From Streblospio benedicti (lineage: Eukaryota > Annelida > Polychaeta > Spionida > Spionidae), in NCBI GenBank assembly GCA_019095985.1, contig CM032664.1, positions 51,711,423 to 51,775,422 of the forward strand: a stretch of 64,000 nucleotides of DNA, read 5' to 3'. Both the position numbers and the translations under genes were made by a program. The notes below the pieces were generated by a model, which was not told the DNA's origin, made no database searches, and was given only the letters and a program-made list of their open reading frames with translations. Below are positions 1-13,300 of the stretch, piece after piece (position 1 is the first letter of the stretch; the number at the start of each line of letters is the position of its first letter).

Positions 1-1069
1 TGATGCAGCAGCAACAGACTGTTAGTGTCTGGTGTTCTGAGGCAGAGGCAGTAAATGCACTATAATCAATGCATGTAATCTTAGATCGCTGCATACTATC
101 TCGGGTTGATAATTGTCTAACTTCTATTCTGGTAAGACATATTTGCTTCCAAACTGTGAATGTATTGAATATTTAATATGCTTTTTCACTATACAATGAC
201 ACATACAGAGCAGAGCATGTACACAACAGGTGAGTGCATTGTGACTGGTGACTGTACTGAGTTGAAAGTTTCATGTTGTAATTTAAGTGAACCATTTTTA
301 TTTTTTTTTTCATTCCTGCAAACTAACCCACAACCCCTTTTCATTCTTCAAGAGAGCAAAAAAATCACTGGGGCTATGTGAATTAACCATTGCAATATTT
401 TGTTTAATTCTCTGACTAAACACTAGGGTGATTGATCATGGTTTTCATGCTTGGTAATAACTAATTGTTAGGTTAAACATTCGCGGCATTCATTATGTAG
501 CAAGTGTGAGTAGACAGACATCTATTTATATTGTTTACCTACATGTATCTGTAATCTCTTATTTACTTATTTGTGGTATTAATATGCCTGTGATAAATAA
601 AATAAATCAAATAAAAAAAGGGGGGCTTGTCTATGTGGTAATAGAATAAAAAAAAGGGGGGCTTGTCTATGTGGTAATAGAATGTCCAACCACCACCACT
701 CATGCACAAGTGAAGGTTTCGGCCAGAGTAGTTTGTCTTATTTTGCACTCATCCCAACCCTTGAAGATAGCATCCCCAGCCCAAACTGTGAGAATAGCTT
801 TCCAACAGAGATCACGTTATGAGATAGAAATAGCAAATGTACCGTATGTAATGATATTCTTCTTGTGTTTTATGTGTGCACTTCATGAATGTTGAATCAT
901 GGCCAAAATGACATGCATTACTAAGTTTGCACCATTATAAATCAATGTAGATAGATTATTGCTCTTTTATGTTGTATCTTCGTACTGTATTGTTCGTCAA
1001 TATTGTATATGATAGTGTCATAATTCATGGATTCCTGTAACTTTTGCATAGAATAAGATTGAAGAAATA
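1..1069. other. Intergenic or distal 3' sequence, no gene seen
   Basis: AT-rich, no supported exon on either strand. The only structure is the 36-bp duplication at about 613-684. Confidence 0.5.
613..684. repeat. 36-bp tandem duplication
   Basis: Two nearly identical 36-bp units follow each other, each an A-run, a G6 run and CTTGTCTATGTGGTAATAG. This is a recent local duplication with no coding meaning. Confidence 0.9.
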
Positions 1070-1086
1070 GACCGACATGTAATAGT

Positions 1087-1092
1087 TTTATT
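1087..1092 (-). promoter_or_regulatory. Candidate distal poly(A) signal AATAAA
   Basis: On the minus strand the sequence reads GACAATAAAACT. Cleavage would fall near 1065-1075. It is one of five AATAAA hexamers downstream of the stop, so the choice is uncertain. Confidence 0.25.
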
Positions 1093-2363
1093 GTCACAAG
1101 CACCATAATATCATCATGATCATACGACTAGGACAACACCATTCACAACAATTAACAATGAACCGATTCATACAAAAATATGTCACTTCTCCATTTTCAA
1201 TATTCTCCCAATCATTATTAAAACAATCATGCAAAGCCAATTTCTTTGTTATAATTATGTAAATTGATAGACAGTTATCACTCAATTGATGGGCATTAGA
1301 AAAATATAGCAATATACTTTACCACACATTGCCTTTGTTAAACAATTACCTGTTGCATCTTTATTTATTAAACACAAATAAATAATGGGCAATAATATAC
1401 AAAATAGAATGACAAATGAGGGTATCATATTTTGAGAATTCTTGCACTCGCTAAAACAGAATGCAATACCTAGAACTACATATTCAAGAATACGCAAAAT
1501 GCTGAAGCTAGAATAATTCATTCTTGCTACAATATTGTTATCTAGGATTGAAAGAGGTAGATGTGTTACAGCCACAAATGTGGAATGTCAAATGTTTATG
1601 TACAAATCTTTGAATCAACATTGTCACAATTCTATTTAGTACTAAGCATTCAATGTTAACGTTCTATAAATATCTTTACAATAGTGTTACACTGCTTTAG
1701 GTTACCCCTTCCACTACACACTGTGCCCTCTCAACGCACACATGTTGCCTTAGCTGCAATTTCAAAACATAATTTTTCATTCAAATATTGCACCTTAAGT
1801 TATAAAATGTAAATTGGCAAAGAGTTATGAGACTGAATTTCACAAGCTTTCACATATTTACAAGACATGCTATATATAGTATAGTAAGCCGTGAAAAGTG
1901 AAAGATCCAACTTTACCAAGTGTAGTAAATACTGGTCTTATGATCATGCTAGCAGCAGTTGTACAATGTAAAATAATTTTGAGACATAACCAATAGTATC
2001 AACTTCGCAACAATATCAATATAACATGAAAATTAAAGTATAAACACAGACCAAGTATGACACAACATAATACAATGTCCACCAATCACAGACATCATAA
2101 AATGTCGTCACTGCCCACCCACCCATTTGGTGCAAATCACCATGATTTGCACTGTCGCAAATAAGATTTTTGTACCCTTCATTTGAACCTTCAATCTTTT
2201 TTTTTCAACTTTTAATACAGGAGACATTCTGCCAACAATGTGCCTATCTCAGTGTGAACAATATCATTGCTGACCACTGACGGGCCGAAGCCTCACAATG
2301 CTGGATGCTGATCACAGCCTAGGTGGCACCACAACAAACACAGCGGCCAACGGGCTCCTAATC

Positions 2364-2364
<1 letters not shown>

Positions 2365-2427
<63 letters not shown>
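2365..2427. repeat. (CAG)21 microsatellite (CTG in the gene's sense)
   Basis: Twenty-one uninterrupted CAG units on the plus strand, followed by CAC AGC AC. On the transcript strand this is (CUG)21, inside the probable 3' UTR if a distal poly(A) site is used. The poly-Leu frame it creates on the minus strand is not a gene. Confidence 0.97.
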
Positions 2428-2429
<2 letters not shown>

Positions 2430-4269
2430 CAGCACGACTTTTAGATATTGCTATATCCATTATATTGGACATTGAAAAGGGAAATTTACCATTTTCATAA
2501 TAAAAACTGTAGTTCTTCCTGGTGCTTATCAATTTCTAACATCTCATTTATTGCCATTTAATCGTGACAGGTGGTAACTTTTACCACTGATCAAAGATCA
2601 TCAAACAGGCTGCAAATTGTCACTGTCATGAGTGTGCTTTATCAAGCAAAACATGAAATTGGTGATTTTTTTCTACACTTCCAATGCCGCTGTTGGCATG
2701 AAAAGATGTGAGCCCATTCCCATAGATATAGCACGGTGTGGTTATGGTTATCACTATTGATATACACACAACATGCAGTACATATTCATCACCTCCTCCC
2801 AAAACTACTGTAACGCACATGCATGCAGGAGCTCTAATATCTTAAATGCCCACTTCGACATATCATTTGTCTGACTGCCTGCATGCATGTTTAGCATAAC
2901 CCACTACGAATCTTTGGTTCTCCACCACAATGTACAACTACAATGTAAATGCACGCGACAATGTTGTCCCATATCACACCATCAACATTTTATTTTGATC
3001 AAAATATACAGAACATCTACCTCTAGTTCAACTAGATCAATAAGAAATCAGTTTCCACAATCTGGCTTAACTTTCTGAAGGCCACTTTTAGTACTTTACA
3101 CATTTTGCAAATTTAGTCTCACAGGAGTGTCTTCAACGACACTTGGTGGTGACATCCTACAGTTCAAATGCCCAACTGGCACTTAATGGATACAACAAGT
3201 CATCTTGTCCATCAACCGACCAGTCTATTAAAAGCATAATAAAATAAGTCATCTTATTTTCACCACAATCACACAACCTGACGAAGTGTCCACTCTCGCT
3301 GACATTCGACTAGAGCATCAGACGTTTAAACTATCATCTGCTTTTCACTTTTACAACCGCTTTGCTGTTTTACCCAACATTCACTTAATAAAGTAAAACA
3401 TAAACATTGTTATACTTTGCACCGTTGAAACTTTCTCAAACACTTTTACATAATTTTTCCATTTTTTCTTAAATACAGCTTTTTTGTGACCTATAATTTT
3501 GGTTTTTGCTGATTTAATGTATTTGAAAAAATGTTTATCAAATTCTTCATCATATTAAAATCTGTGCATGTGTAGTTTATGTTTACATTTACAAGAAAAT
3601 TATCATTGATGAAATTCTCCCAGCACAACCTGTTCAATCACTAACTTTCAGCTATATACACTGATGAGTCTTTCACTAAAAGATCTGGATCCAATTTCTT
3701 ATCTACGACTTATGATTCACTATTTTCGCCATTAGCAGTATGCTTGACTAAAACAAACAATCTTTTTTTTGGTGTCTGACTTAGGTTTTGAAGAATTTCT
3801 GATTTTCTGATTTTGGTTGCCATTTCTATAATTGACTTAGTTGTCCTTTATAGGACTGGTTTTAGGCCACCAATGACTAACAATGGACCTTACAAGTCCA
3901 ACTTAATCCTCTTTGGTCCAACTTGGTCATTATAAGGCTGATTTTGGTTCTTTTTAGGGTAAACATCTGATATCAGCCGATCATAATCTACATGACTGAA
4001 ATAACTTGAGGCCTCTGATCAAAGTGCCAAATGTGGCGAGTGTGATGTGTTTGTATGCCTATAGAGAGACGGAAAGTCGTATTTTGGCCACGCCAAATCA
4101 AATTTCATTTTTAAGTTAAGACGTGTTAAAACGAAAGTGATAAACAACATTTGTCATTTTCAGCCTCATTTCAGTTCTCAATAGGATCATTTCGATCGTT
4201 GTCACTTTTGAAGTCAGTCCATTTTGGTCCTCGGCGGCAGACTATTTCAACATATCTTGCTTGATTTCA

Positions 4270-4393
4270 TCATATTTTAGTTTCAGGCCCGTCTGTGTTG
4301 GAGATGGTTCTCTGGAAGGAGTCCCGGATGCGGCGCATCTGGTTGGCACACAGGTGACCGTACACCTTGTTGTACCACTCCACAGAGTGACCC
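4270..4393 (-). CDS. STARD13: Core exon 23: START C-terminal helix and stop
   Basis: Encodes GHSVEWYNKVYGHLCANQMR then RIRDSFQRTISNTDGPETKI and a TGA stop at 4270-4272. The pattern GHS-EWY-K--GHLCA-----IR-SF is the family's last helix, and GPETKI equals the STARD13 C-terminus as I recall it. T-K-I fits a class I PDZ ligand (Thr at -2, Ile at 0), which is an inference. Acceptor GTTGCAG|GGGTC. Confidence 0.97.
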
Positions 4394-7300
4394 CTGCAAC
4401 ACACACACAAATAGTCATATAGCTTTATGTTTATACCACATAATTATAAAAAGAATTCAACCAATTATATTATCTAACACAGATGATTTACCATAATGAT
4501 AGAGATATTGAAGCATTACACAAAAACCTCTGAGGGCACTCCTCTAAAGTGAATATCTTCTTAAGTGATTGCTTTTACTTTAATGGACTAAAGTCACGAA
4601 GGCGACATTTTGAATCCAAAACAGGTCTGATCACCATGTGACTATGACAATGTACAGCTGGTCACAAACCCTGCGTTATATGTGAATTTCTACACGTCAA
4701 ATACTGCTCTTTCTTTCTTAATAAGTGCAATCATATGCTACGCACTGAAGACGCTTTCCACTAATGGCAAGAGAATGTCAGACATGGAAAAGCACATGCA
4801 TGATATGAGTGCGTAGACACTTCTCCGTCTCATTACAGCAAAACATGATCACTAATTACCCAAGACCTTCTCATCGTTTCGCACACCAACCAAGCTTCGC
4901 ATGAAATTCATACTTAGTGATTACAATCTAACACCACCACCCAAGCTGACCACTGACCGTATGTCGACCCTGGCTATGTGCGTGAGCCTCGATCTCCCGG
5001 CGCCGCCCGGCTCGATGAGGTAGCGTGACGCGAGGATGACGCCACGTATGCCGCCAAGTAGCGAGGCTGCCTCGTGCTCCACGGACGTGGAGACGAGGAC
5101 GCAGGCACCACGCGGCGGGAGGTCCGACCGCCATGCACGCAGCTAGAACAGACATGGGAAACATGAGGCTACACACGACATAAACATTGATTCTAGAATG
5201 AACGTCATTGGTGGTTGAAAGTTCATCTGATTATAAGGTCAACAATAAGCCAAGAATATGACACGAGAACAGACACGAGAGATGTGAGGCTACATACGTA
5301 AACATTGATTCTAGAATGAATGTCATTGGTTGAAAATTCATCTGCTTATAAGCTCAACAAAAAGCAAAGAATAAGACACGAGAACAGACACGAGAGACGT
5401 GAGGCTACATACGACGTAAACATTGATTCTAGAATGACTGTCATTGGTTGAAAGCTCATCTGCTTATAAGCTGGACAAAAAGCCAAGAATAAGACAATGA
5501 AATATCATTGGTTGAAAGTTCACCTGAGCTTATAAGCTTGACAAAAAAAAGCCAAGAATAAGACTTTGAAATGGCGACGTTAAGAAGAAAAAAAAAACGC
5601 GGCGGCTGGCGTCGTACCTCGCAGTAGTCGCGGGTGGGGTGGGGCGCCATGGTGTTCACCACGTACTGGAACACGTCGGTCTGCGCGTCGAGCTTCTCGA
5701 CCACGCGCCACTTGAGCAGGTCCTCGTCCCACAGGTGGCGCTGGTGCAGCAGGCGGCTGAGCACCTCCACGGGCGGCGCCTCCACGTCCACCGTCGTCTT
5801 CCACAGCCGCAGAGGGTGCCCGTCGCCCACCTGCAACAGCAGCAGACTGACCACTCACGATAGACCGAATACTTCATTACTGATAAAACAGCGGGTACTT
5901 TTTTAGTGATTTTTACCTAATTTATGAATATTTTAGTCTAAAATGGTTATTTATTTGTGATAAATGCTTATTACTCTTAATATATGTCTATATGCAACCA
6001 CTTGGAGTCATATGAACGCAATATTTTAAAATATTTTACCACATTAATGTCATATGTAGAATTCATGGAATTTTACTGAAAATCATGGGCGTACCGATCT
6101 TTAAATTAACGCTGTGAAGTCATGTCCGCGCAGAATTTTGTAAGAAAAGCATTTTTGTGCTTAGGAAAGGTCCTGCTTTCATGGAAATATGACCGACCTT
6201 TTGGTCATTTTAGTTCCATTAAACATGGTCCATCTCTTAGACTATCGGGTCATGACTTCCAATACACCAACAAAATTAATACACAGCTTGAGCTCACACA
6301 AACCGCTTGTCAATGCACCTCTCACCCGTCATCACCCACCCACCTACTCGACCTCGACCACAAAATCACACCCACCTTCCTGTAGGCGAGCTCGGTGGCT
6401 CCCCCTGCCGCGCCCCCAGCGGACACGGTCACCCAGCCCTTGAAGCGGTCACGCGCCTCCTTCAGCAGGCCCTGGATGCACAGCTCCATGTGAGCGCGGT
6501 AGTCGCCGGGGGCGCCTGCCCCGCTGCCGCTGCCGCCCGTCTGGAGCTCCCCGTCGGTGCCCCGCGAGCGTCCCAGCTCACATAGCGGCACCGGGTCGCC
6601 CTGCTCCATGTACGAGAAGCGGAACTTGGACAGCATTTCCTCGGGGACCTTCAACAGAGCGCAGACAGGACAGTTAGTGACTGCTTTATATTTACACTTT
6701 GCAGTTCATTCTCGATTCCGATTGGTTCAGAGCCGTAGGAGGTCAGTTTTACGCTCACTCAAGCAGGCTAAGAAACTACTCGTGCATAGTCACTCTTGTG
6801 GCAGACAATGCTTTTGATATTATTAAGGTGATGTGGTGATGGGTGGTGATATGCAAAGATGTGTGTTTTGATAGGGACCCTTTGGACATGTCTGCAATGT
6901 TAAATCTAAAGCAAGGATTGTCATTTCAAGTATTTCCTAAAACAACAAATTTTTTTTGTGTGTGTGTGGGTGTGCTTTGTTGATTTCTATACAACGAACG
7001 CTGCCTTTCCATTGTTATTCAAAATCCCGCACATGTTTGAAACATAGTCACCAATATGAAACTCATTGCTTCATGTTAGGCCACCTGTCCTATATATAAA
7101 AAGACTACAACGTCAATATTCAAGTTCACATTAAAAACAAAACCTCTGACAGATGTCTAGATCATTCTAGGTCAAGTTCTACTTCATGCATAATGTGCAC
7201 AGGTAAGATCATACATATATAAGGTTGCATTACGGTCCATACATAACAGACGTAACACTCGTTCGTTTGCTGCGCTCACCATAAAGATCTTCTTGCAGTC

Positions 7301-10300
7301 TGTGATCATGCGCGTGAGGCACTCGTGCGCTGCCTTTTGCTCCATGAGTTCCCGCGCGTCCGGGATTCCCGCTGCGAGGCCGCCCCCGCTGCCCGCCTTG
7401 CGGCCACGTTTGGGGCTGGCAGTCGTGCCAGGGTAGCTCGGGCCCGAGCCGCACATGTGGAACAGGGAGGGCGCGAAACACACCGCCAGGTTACTGGCCG
7501 TCATCTGAAGTGAGACATGATATTGGGTTGATATTAGGGGGGTATTGTTAATATCAGCTGTGATGCCTTGTCACCAAGGATTTATGCGGATTTGTTCTTT
7601 AACACATGACCCCTTGATGTGGGCATCCCATCATTGGCCCCCACTATATTTACAACACACACAATCAATTAATCAATCAAACCATAAATTTGTCTGATCA
7701 GGTCCTAATTATTCCTCAGTTTACTCAGTGAAACACTGACCACCGACTGACTACTGACCTGGTTGTGCTGTGCATGCTGGGCCATGTCGCCCAGGAAGAG
7801 CAGCAGAGACTGCAACACCTCGCAGTTCTCGTCTGGCAGCAGCATGACGGTGGCCTGCAGCGCCTCCAGACGCATGTCAGCCGGCACGTCTACAACACAG
7901 AACCACACTTGTAGGTGTCTAGTACCTATTTAGAAGTTTCCCACACTGCTTATACTACACAGTACACCAGTAAGAACTGTAGATAATTTGGAAGATAGAC
8001 TTCCTCGTGAAAATGTGTGGTGACTTACTTTGAGCATGTGAGGACATTAGGGAAATCTACATATCATTGTGAAGCACAAAGTGATCAGGAACTTTGTCAT
8101 TTATTCCTGATAGTATGGATAGGGGATAGGAACTTGTGATTTTGAAAGTTACATGTGAAGCACTTTGTGGACCAGCATGTGAAGAGACCAGATTTTATCA
8201 AGCACTTTGCATGGTGCTTGGAAATAAAAGCTACATCGCATGTTTATCGCACATACATGTAACTCATCATATGGTATTGTACTGTTTCTCAACTGGTTAC
8301 ACCGATCATTTGACGAAACACCAGCAAATGTAATGCAACCTTAGATAAAGAAATGCGACGATCAGCCCAAAAAGAGATTGCCGCATAGACCAACCAGCGG
8401 CCTAGCTGTGGTTTCAATAGAAGTTGTCTCTTTCTAGAGGTTCACAATAGACTCTTTGTGGAGCTTTGGACAAGCAAAACCTGGTCTTATTATGGAGGTG
8501 GTCTCTCTATATTGAGTCTTATTGGAGGTGGAGTGACTTACGAGTGAAGATGTTGATGAAGCTCTCCGACAGCTTGTTGGTGAGCAGACACTCGGGCAGC
8601 TCCCGAAAGTACTGCTTGAGCAGGTCAGCCACGTCGTACGGCTGGAGCGACTCAAAGTCCACCGACTCGGGTGACGTCTCCACCTGCAACGGCACCGTGA
8701 GTAACTCAGCATAGCATATAGTGTTAGAATAGAACGAGTTGGGTTTTCAACTTGTTTAATATCTTTGTCGAGTTATTATCTTCTTTATTTTGCTAGTAAG
8801 TAGACAAAAGTTTTATTGTATGATTTAGAGCACACTCAATAAAAATGTTAGATAATAAACTTTGGAAAATCAGTCTTCGTCATTCTAAGGTTTACATAGG
8901 CAGCCCCATGCGCCCCCCTTTTCCCACCAAAATACTTTATTTTCATAGGGTTTTTCATGAAATCCCATATGTGTGCCCCCTCTTTTCCTTAAGTGCGCCC
9001 CCCCTTTTCCAAAAACCTGGTCTGCCTATGAGTTTCACAATGTTTTGTTCATGTTCAACATTGCTATAGCTAGCCAATCATATGAAATTACAAAATACAC
9101 CAACCTCATTTCTAAGCTTCTGTATTCGTGACTTTACACCAGATTTTCTGAAGATTCCAACAGCATCCTGGGCAGTTCTGCGCAGACAGCGCATGGCATA
9201 GAGAATGCACTGCGGTAAAGGCTGGCCTGAAAGCGGAGGCAGTCAACGTGAACTTCGATATCAGTTGATTTAATTGTTCTACTTACTTGTCTGCCCAAGA
9301 CACACTATAAAACTCCTACCGTTCATCAATACTATATTGCAGACTTTAATAAACTCTAAATAAATAAAAATTCATCTGTTTCTTTCATTTTACACATTAC
9401 AATATGGTACTAGAGATCGCTTCAACCCCCTGAACTACTATCACACTAACATTGACCCAATCCCTGAGTCACACATACCTGTGCGCTGCAGTATCACCTG
9501 CAGTGGCACCCCAAACACGTTCTTGTCAGAGTAATCGGGAGACTTGAAACGCTTCATAAACTTGGGCATCACCCTGAAATAGAGATAATGGTGTGATTTC
9601 ACTTTTAAAAGGTAGCAAAGTTTGCTTTTATTGACCTCTCACTTATTAAGCTTATACTCTGAACCATAAACAGGCTAGTACTTTGGAACAAGATAGAAAA
9701 GTGATGTAATTCTGTGTACTTTCTTCCTCAACACATGACATATGGTTATAAAAAGTGCAGGACATTTGATATAATTTCAAAGTAATTAACATTTGTAGAT
9801 TTTCCTTTCTTACCAGTTCCAGCCGGACTTGCTGGAGGGAGAGAATTTCTCCATGAGGGCGGTGACCTTGAGCAGACACAGACGTCGTAGCACCATCATC
9901 TGACCCGCCGACATGCTGCTGATCTGAAGTGGCACACAGAACAGTCATAACCACCGCACAGTCAGATGAACACACAATGTAGGGCAGTCAAATAAAAAGT
10001 CAGAGGTCAACACTATCAGATGCTATCACTAACATTCAGGGACCAAAAATATACTCACAATTAGATAATGGCTAAGATGAACTAATTGGCCCAATAGTCA
10101 CTCAATTAGCTACATAGTACAAGCCTTACAATGCCCAAATAATCCCTCGAACAACTGGACAAACACTCCTGAGCCCCTCCGCCCCACGCACAGTCCCCAG
10201 TGTCGCACCTGTAGGTTCCGTGACGAGAGGCTGGGCCGGTGCGACTTCATGAAGCTGTGCCAGCGTATGCGGTGGCGCCGCCTGTCACTGGGCGCCCGCG

Positions 10301-13300
10301 TCAGGGACGAGCCGACGCCCGAGTCCCGGCGCTCACGGCTCCCTCCACCTCCTCCTCCACCGCCCGAGTCTGCAAGGGTGGGAGAAACGAATCGTTTACA
10401 TGTAGGAATTTCCAGAATACACTGTATACAACCATCTAAGAGCCCAGACTTTAAGTGAGTGTTCAAACAAGTAATTAGACTTCCCCTTATAGTAAAAAAA
10501 AAACAAAACAAGGTCCCATTTTAAACAAGAAGAGGTTTAACAAATGTCTTGAAATGCTCTTAGTTGTTTTCATATTAGATGAAAGAAAGATCGTGTTATT
10601 TCAGTGATTTGCGTCTGCTGTGCCCATTCTCACCTGGCTCTGGTTCGTCCTCATGGTTAGATTCGGCGGCAGAGCTGGATCCGCTGGGAGGTGTGTCAGC
10701 CCTGGAGCAAACAGCGCGCAATCATTACACATGTGTGCTTCCCTCAGGGTGATTCCCAATCTTGCAAGTGTAGTCAATTCTATTCATCTCTCATCATATC
10801 AAAATGCTAGACTTTTCAACTATGTCCTATATACTTGTATATGGTAAACACATATTTTGTGCGACGAGTAAGACAGGACGAGTCGGATAATGCGTAAGCC
10901 GATAAGATAAATGCATGAACCGTATACAAGTACGACGCATTCAGCACAAAAGTGATATTTCCTATCATATCATCCATTATGTAACAACAAATAAATTATT
11001 ACTAACATATTGTTTAATGAATAAATGTACAACTCTATAGCGTTTTCACAAAGCATTTAAAGTATATTAGTTCTGACATTTACAACAGTACCTTCTTTCT
11101 AAATGATGTTGTAAAACTGAATATAGTATGTTGCATTCAATTCCTAGAATTCAATAAGAACATGACTGATACATAGCGTATCAGGTCATTGCGAACTGGG
11201 GTGATACCATATCTGGGTTATAAGGCAGTTACAGAGCATGATGACCTGAGATGATGACATAAGAAATTATGCGGCAATTGATAAGTATTGCTTCCTATAC
11301 CCATATAGGGAAATCGACTCAGTACACAAGCACTGTCAATACAACTATGCAGCAATGTAAGGAGTTTTAGCGAGGCCACTTACCGAGTGCTGTTTGAATC
11401 CTGCTTGTGAGTGACCATCTGGTCTAGCAGCTCTATGTCCACTAGGTCCATCTGAGAGCTATCTAGCGCACTCATGCCTGCACCCAAAGATGGATTATCA
11501 CTAATGCCTGCTGATGGATGATTCACATCACGCTTTTCACCATGGTTTAGACGCGACTCTGCTCCGTTTTCACTTCTGTCTGAGCATGTTGGATAATTGT
11601 ATCCTGAGCCACTGCCGTTTTCTCCCCTTTGAGTTCCTCGAGTCGTTGATTCTGATGTGTAGGTGGATGTTGTTGTTGTGGAACTCTCTGTCCACATTGA
11701 CGAGGAGTTTGAAGTGGTGGTGGTAATCCCGTTGACACTTGTGGTGGTAGAATCACTCCAGTTTGAGCTAGAAGAGCTAGCTATATTTTTATCCTGCTTG
11801 GAACTTGCCTGCTCCACTGGACTGGATGAGTTGTTATCCGTCACTTGATTGATACAGTTTGAGCCAGAGTTTGTTGTTGGTGCTTTGTTTGTGCTAGAGC
11901 TAGTGGTGCTAGAAGTTGTGCTAGCTGACGGAATGTTAGTGGTCTTCTCACTATCAATATCATCTGAAAATGCCAGAAAAGGTTTTGACTAAGAAGAGAA
12001 TATGAGTCACGATTAAGCTACGGATGACTGCTTTTTTCGCACATTCTTATCTGTCCGAGTAAACATCTCCTATTCATTAATTCTTGACCATGATTTAAAC
12101 CAAACATCAAAGCCCGTTTAAAATGCCTTCCAAACCAAAGTCTAACTAACACCCACCTGAATCCCCAAGTGTGCGGTTGAGGCCACTGATGTTCTCGTAA
12201 AGGTCTCGAAGGATGATGTCAAGTTCAGACTGCGGGTCAGACTTTGTAGGTGCACCTGCTGGGTCATCGTCAAGGTTATCGTACGTGCTCAGACGACCAG
12301 AGGCTACCAGCTCTGAAGAGTGACCGAGGGTAAACTTCTAACGCATGGTTAAAACCTTCATGATCATTTCATTTAGTGAATAATTTTCTGTGGTTTCTTC
12401 CAATGAGCAAATTGAGATTTTAAGAAAAGTATAAATGCTTAAGTAAGTGTCAGGTTGCTTTTTAACCTGTCAAGAAGACTCGATACAGAAATATTATTGT
12501 TTGCTATTCCACATGGATTCATTACCTGCTTTGCTGTATGATTGACTAGTTGGGTGTGTCTCTGAGTGGATGACTGACTGGTTCACCTTCTTGTGTGATG
12601 TTGGAATGGAATCTGAAATAAAAATGCCATTTTAAAATAGGCTCACGAACAGTGGTCAGTTATTTGTCACTGTTGGTCAGTCAGCTAATGATGAGGGGGT
12701 GTGTATATACCACACCTTTTATCTGAAAATCTCAATGAATTAACGTTACAAATCTCAATGCAAACGCCCTTTTCTCAAATCTCAATCAATTGATCTCAAT
12801 TCATTGAAAGATCAAATCTCAATACTCAATGAATTAAAAACCCGTTTACGCTCTCAGTTAGCAGCAATCAGTGAGTCTCACCCTGTGTGGGGCTGTGTCT
12901 GCCCATGTATCTGCGGGGTGTGGGGTCGGTGAGCGGGGTGCGGCTGGTGTGCGGCAGCGAGTGGCCCGATGTGCCGCTGTCAGACGACGACAGTGCCGGG
13001 TGGAGAGACGAAGCGCCTTCTGGAAAGGAAAAGAGAACAAACTCATGTTTTTCTTTCTGATATGTCCTATGAAAGAAACCAGATATGTTATCTACCGGTA
13101 TATTGAGGATATTTCAACAGCTTAAATATCTAGATGCGTACACATCTAATACATGTAGGCCTATCAATGTAGGAACTTTGATGATCAAAGCTACATCTTA
13201 AGTCTCATTTTGATTGTTAAAACTCATGCCCATCACCCATAGCATCCAATTGTCCATCAAGTTCCCCATCACTCTATCACCCCCAGTGAGCTGGAGCTTA

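Larger units (their letters stand above)
1070..4269 (-). other. Likely 3' UTR of the STARD13-like gene
   Basis: AT-rich sequence follows the stop codon with no coding potential. On the transcript strand AATAAA hexamers occur at 2989-2994, 2547-2552, 1360-1365, 1364-1369 and 1087-1092, so the transcript end cannot be fixed. The most distal site would give about 3.2 kb of UTR including the CUG repeat. There is nothing else to annotate between 2.6 and 4.2 kb apart from two loosely similar segments around 3839-3960. Confidence 0.45.
5831..9104. other. Introns between core exons 16 and 21
   Basis: Introns 5831-6375, 6649-7279, 7505-7758, 7890-8541 and 8684-9104. Apart from the inverted-repeat element at 8895-9030 and faint GAGGTGGTC-like remnants at about 8440-8530, I see no features; a short GT run lies near 6957. 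Confidence 0.5.
9227..12156. other. Introns between core exons 10 and 16
   Basis: Introns 9227-9478, 9574-9813, 9924-10208, 10370-10633, 10702-11383 and 11964-12156. Plain AT-rich sequence; nothing recognised. Confidence 0.5.

Noticed and set aside
2293-2532. Minus-strand frame with a long poly-Leu tract
   Set aside because: It is the CAG repeat read in one frame, downstream of the gene's stop, with no other coding signal.
4928-5176. Arg/His-rich 82-codon frame
   Set aside because: Shadow of core exon 22 in another frame.
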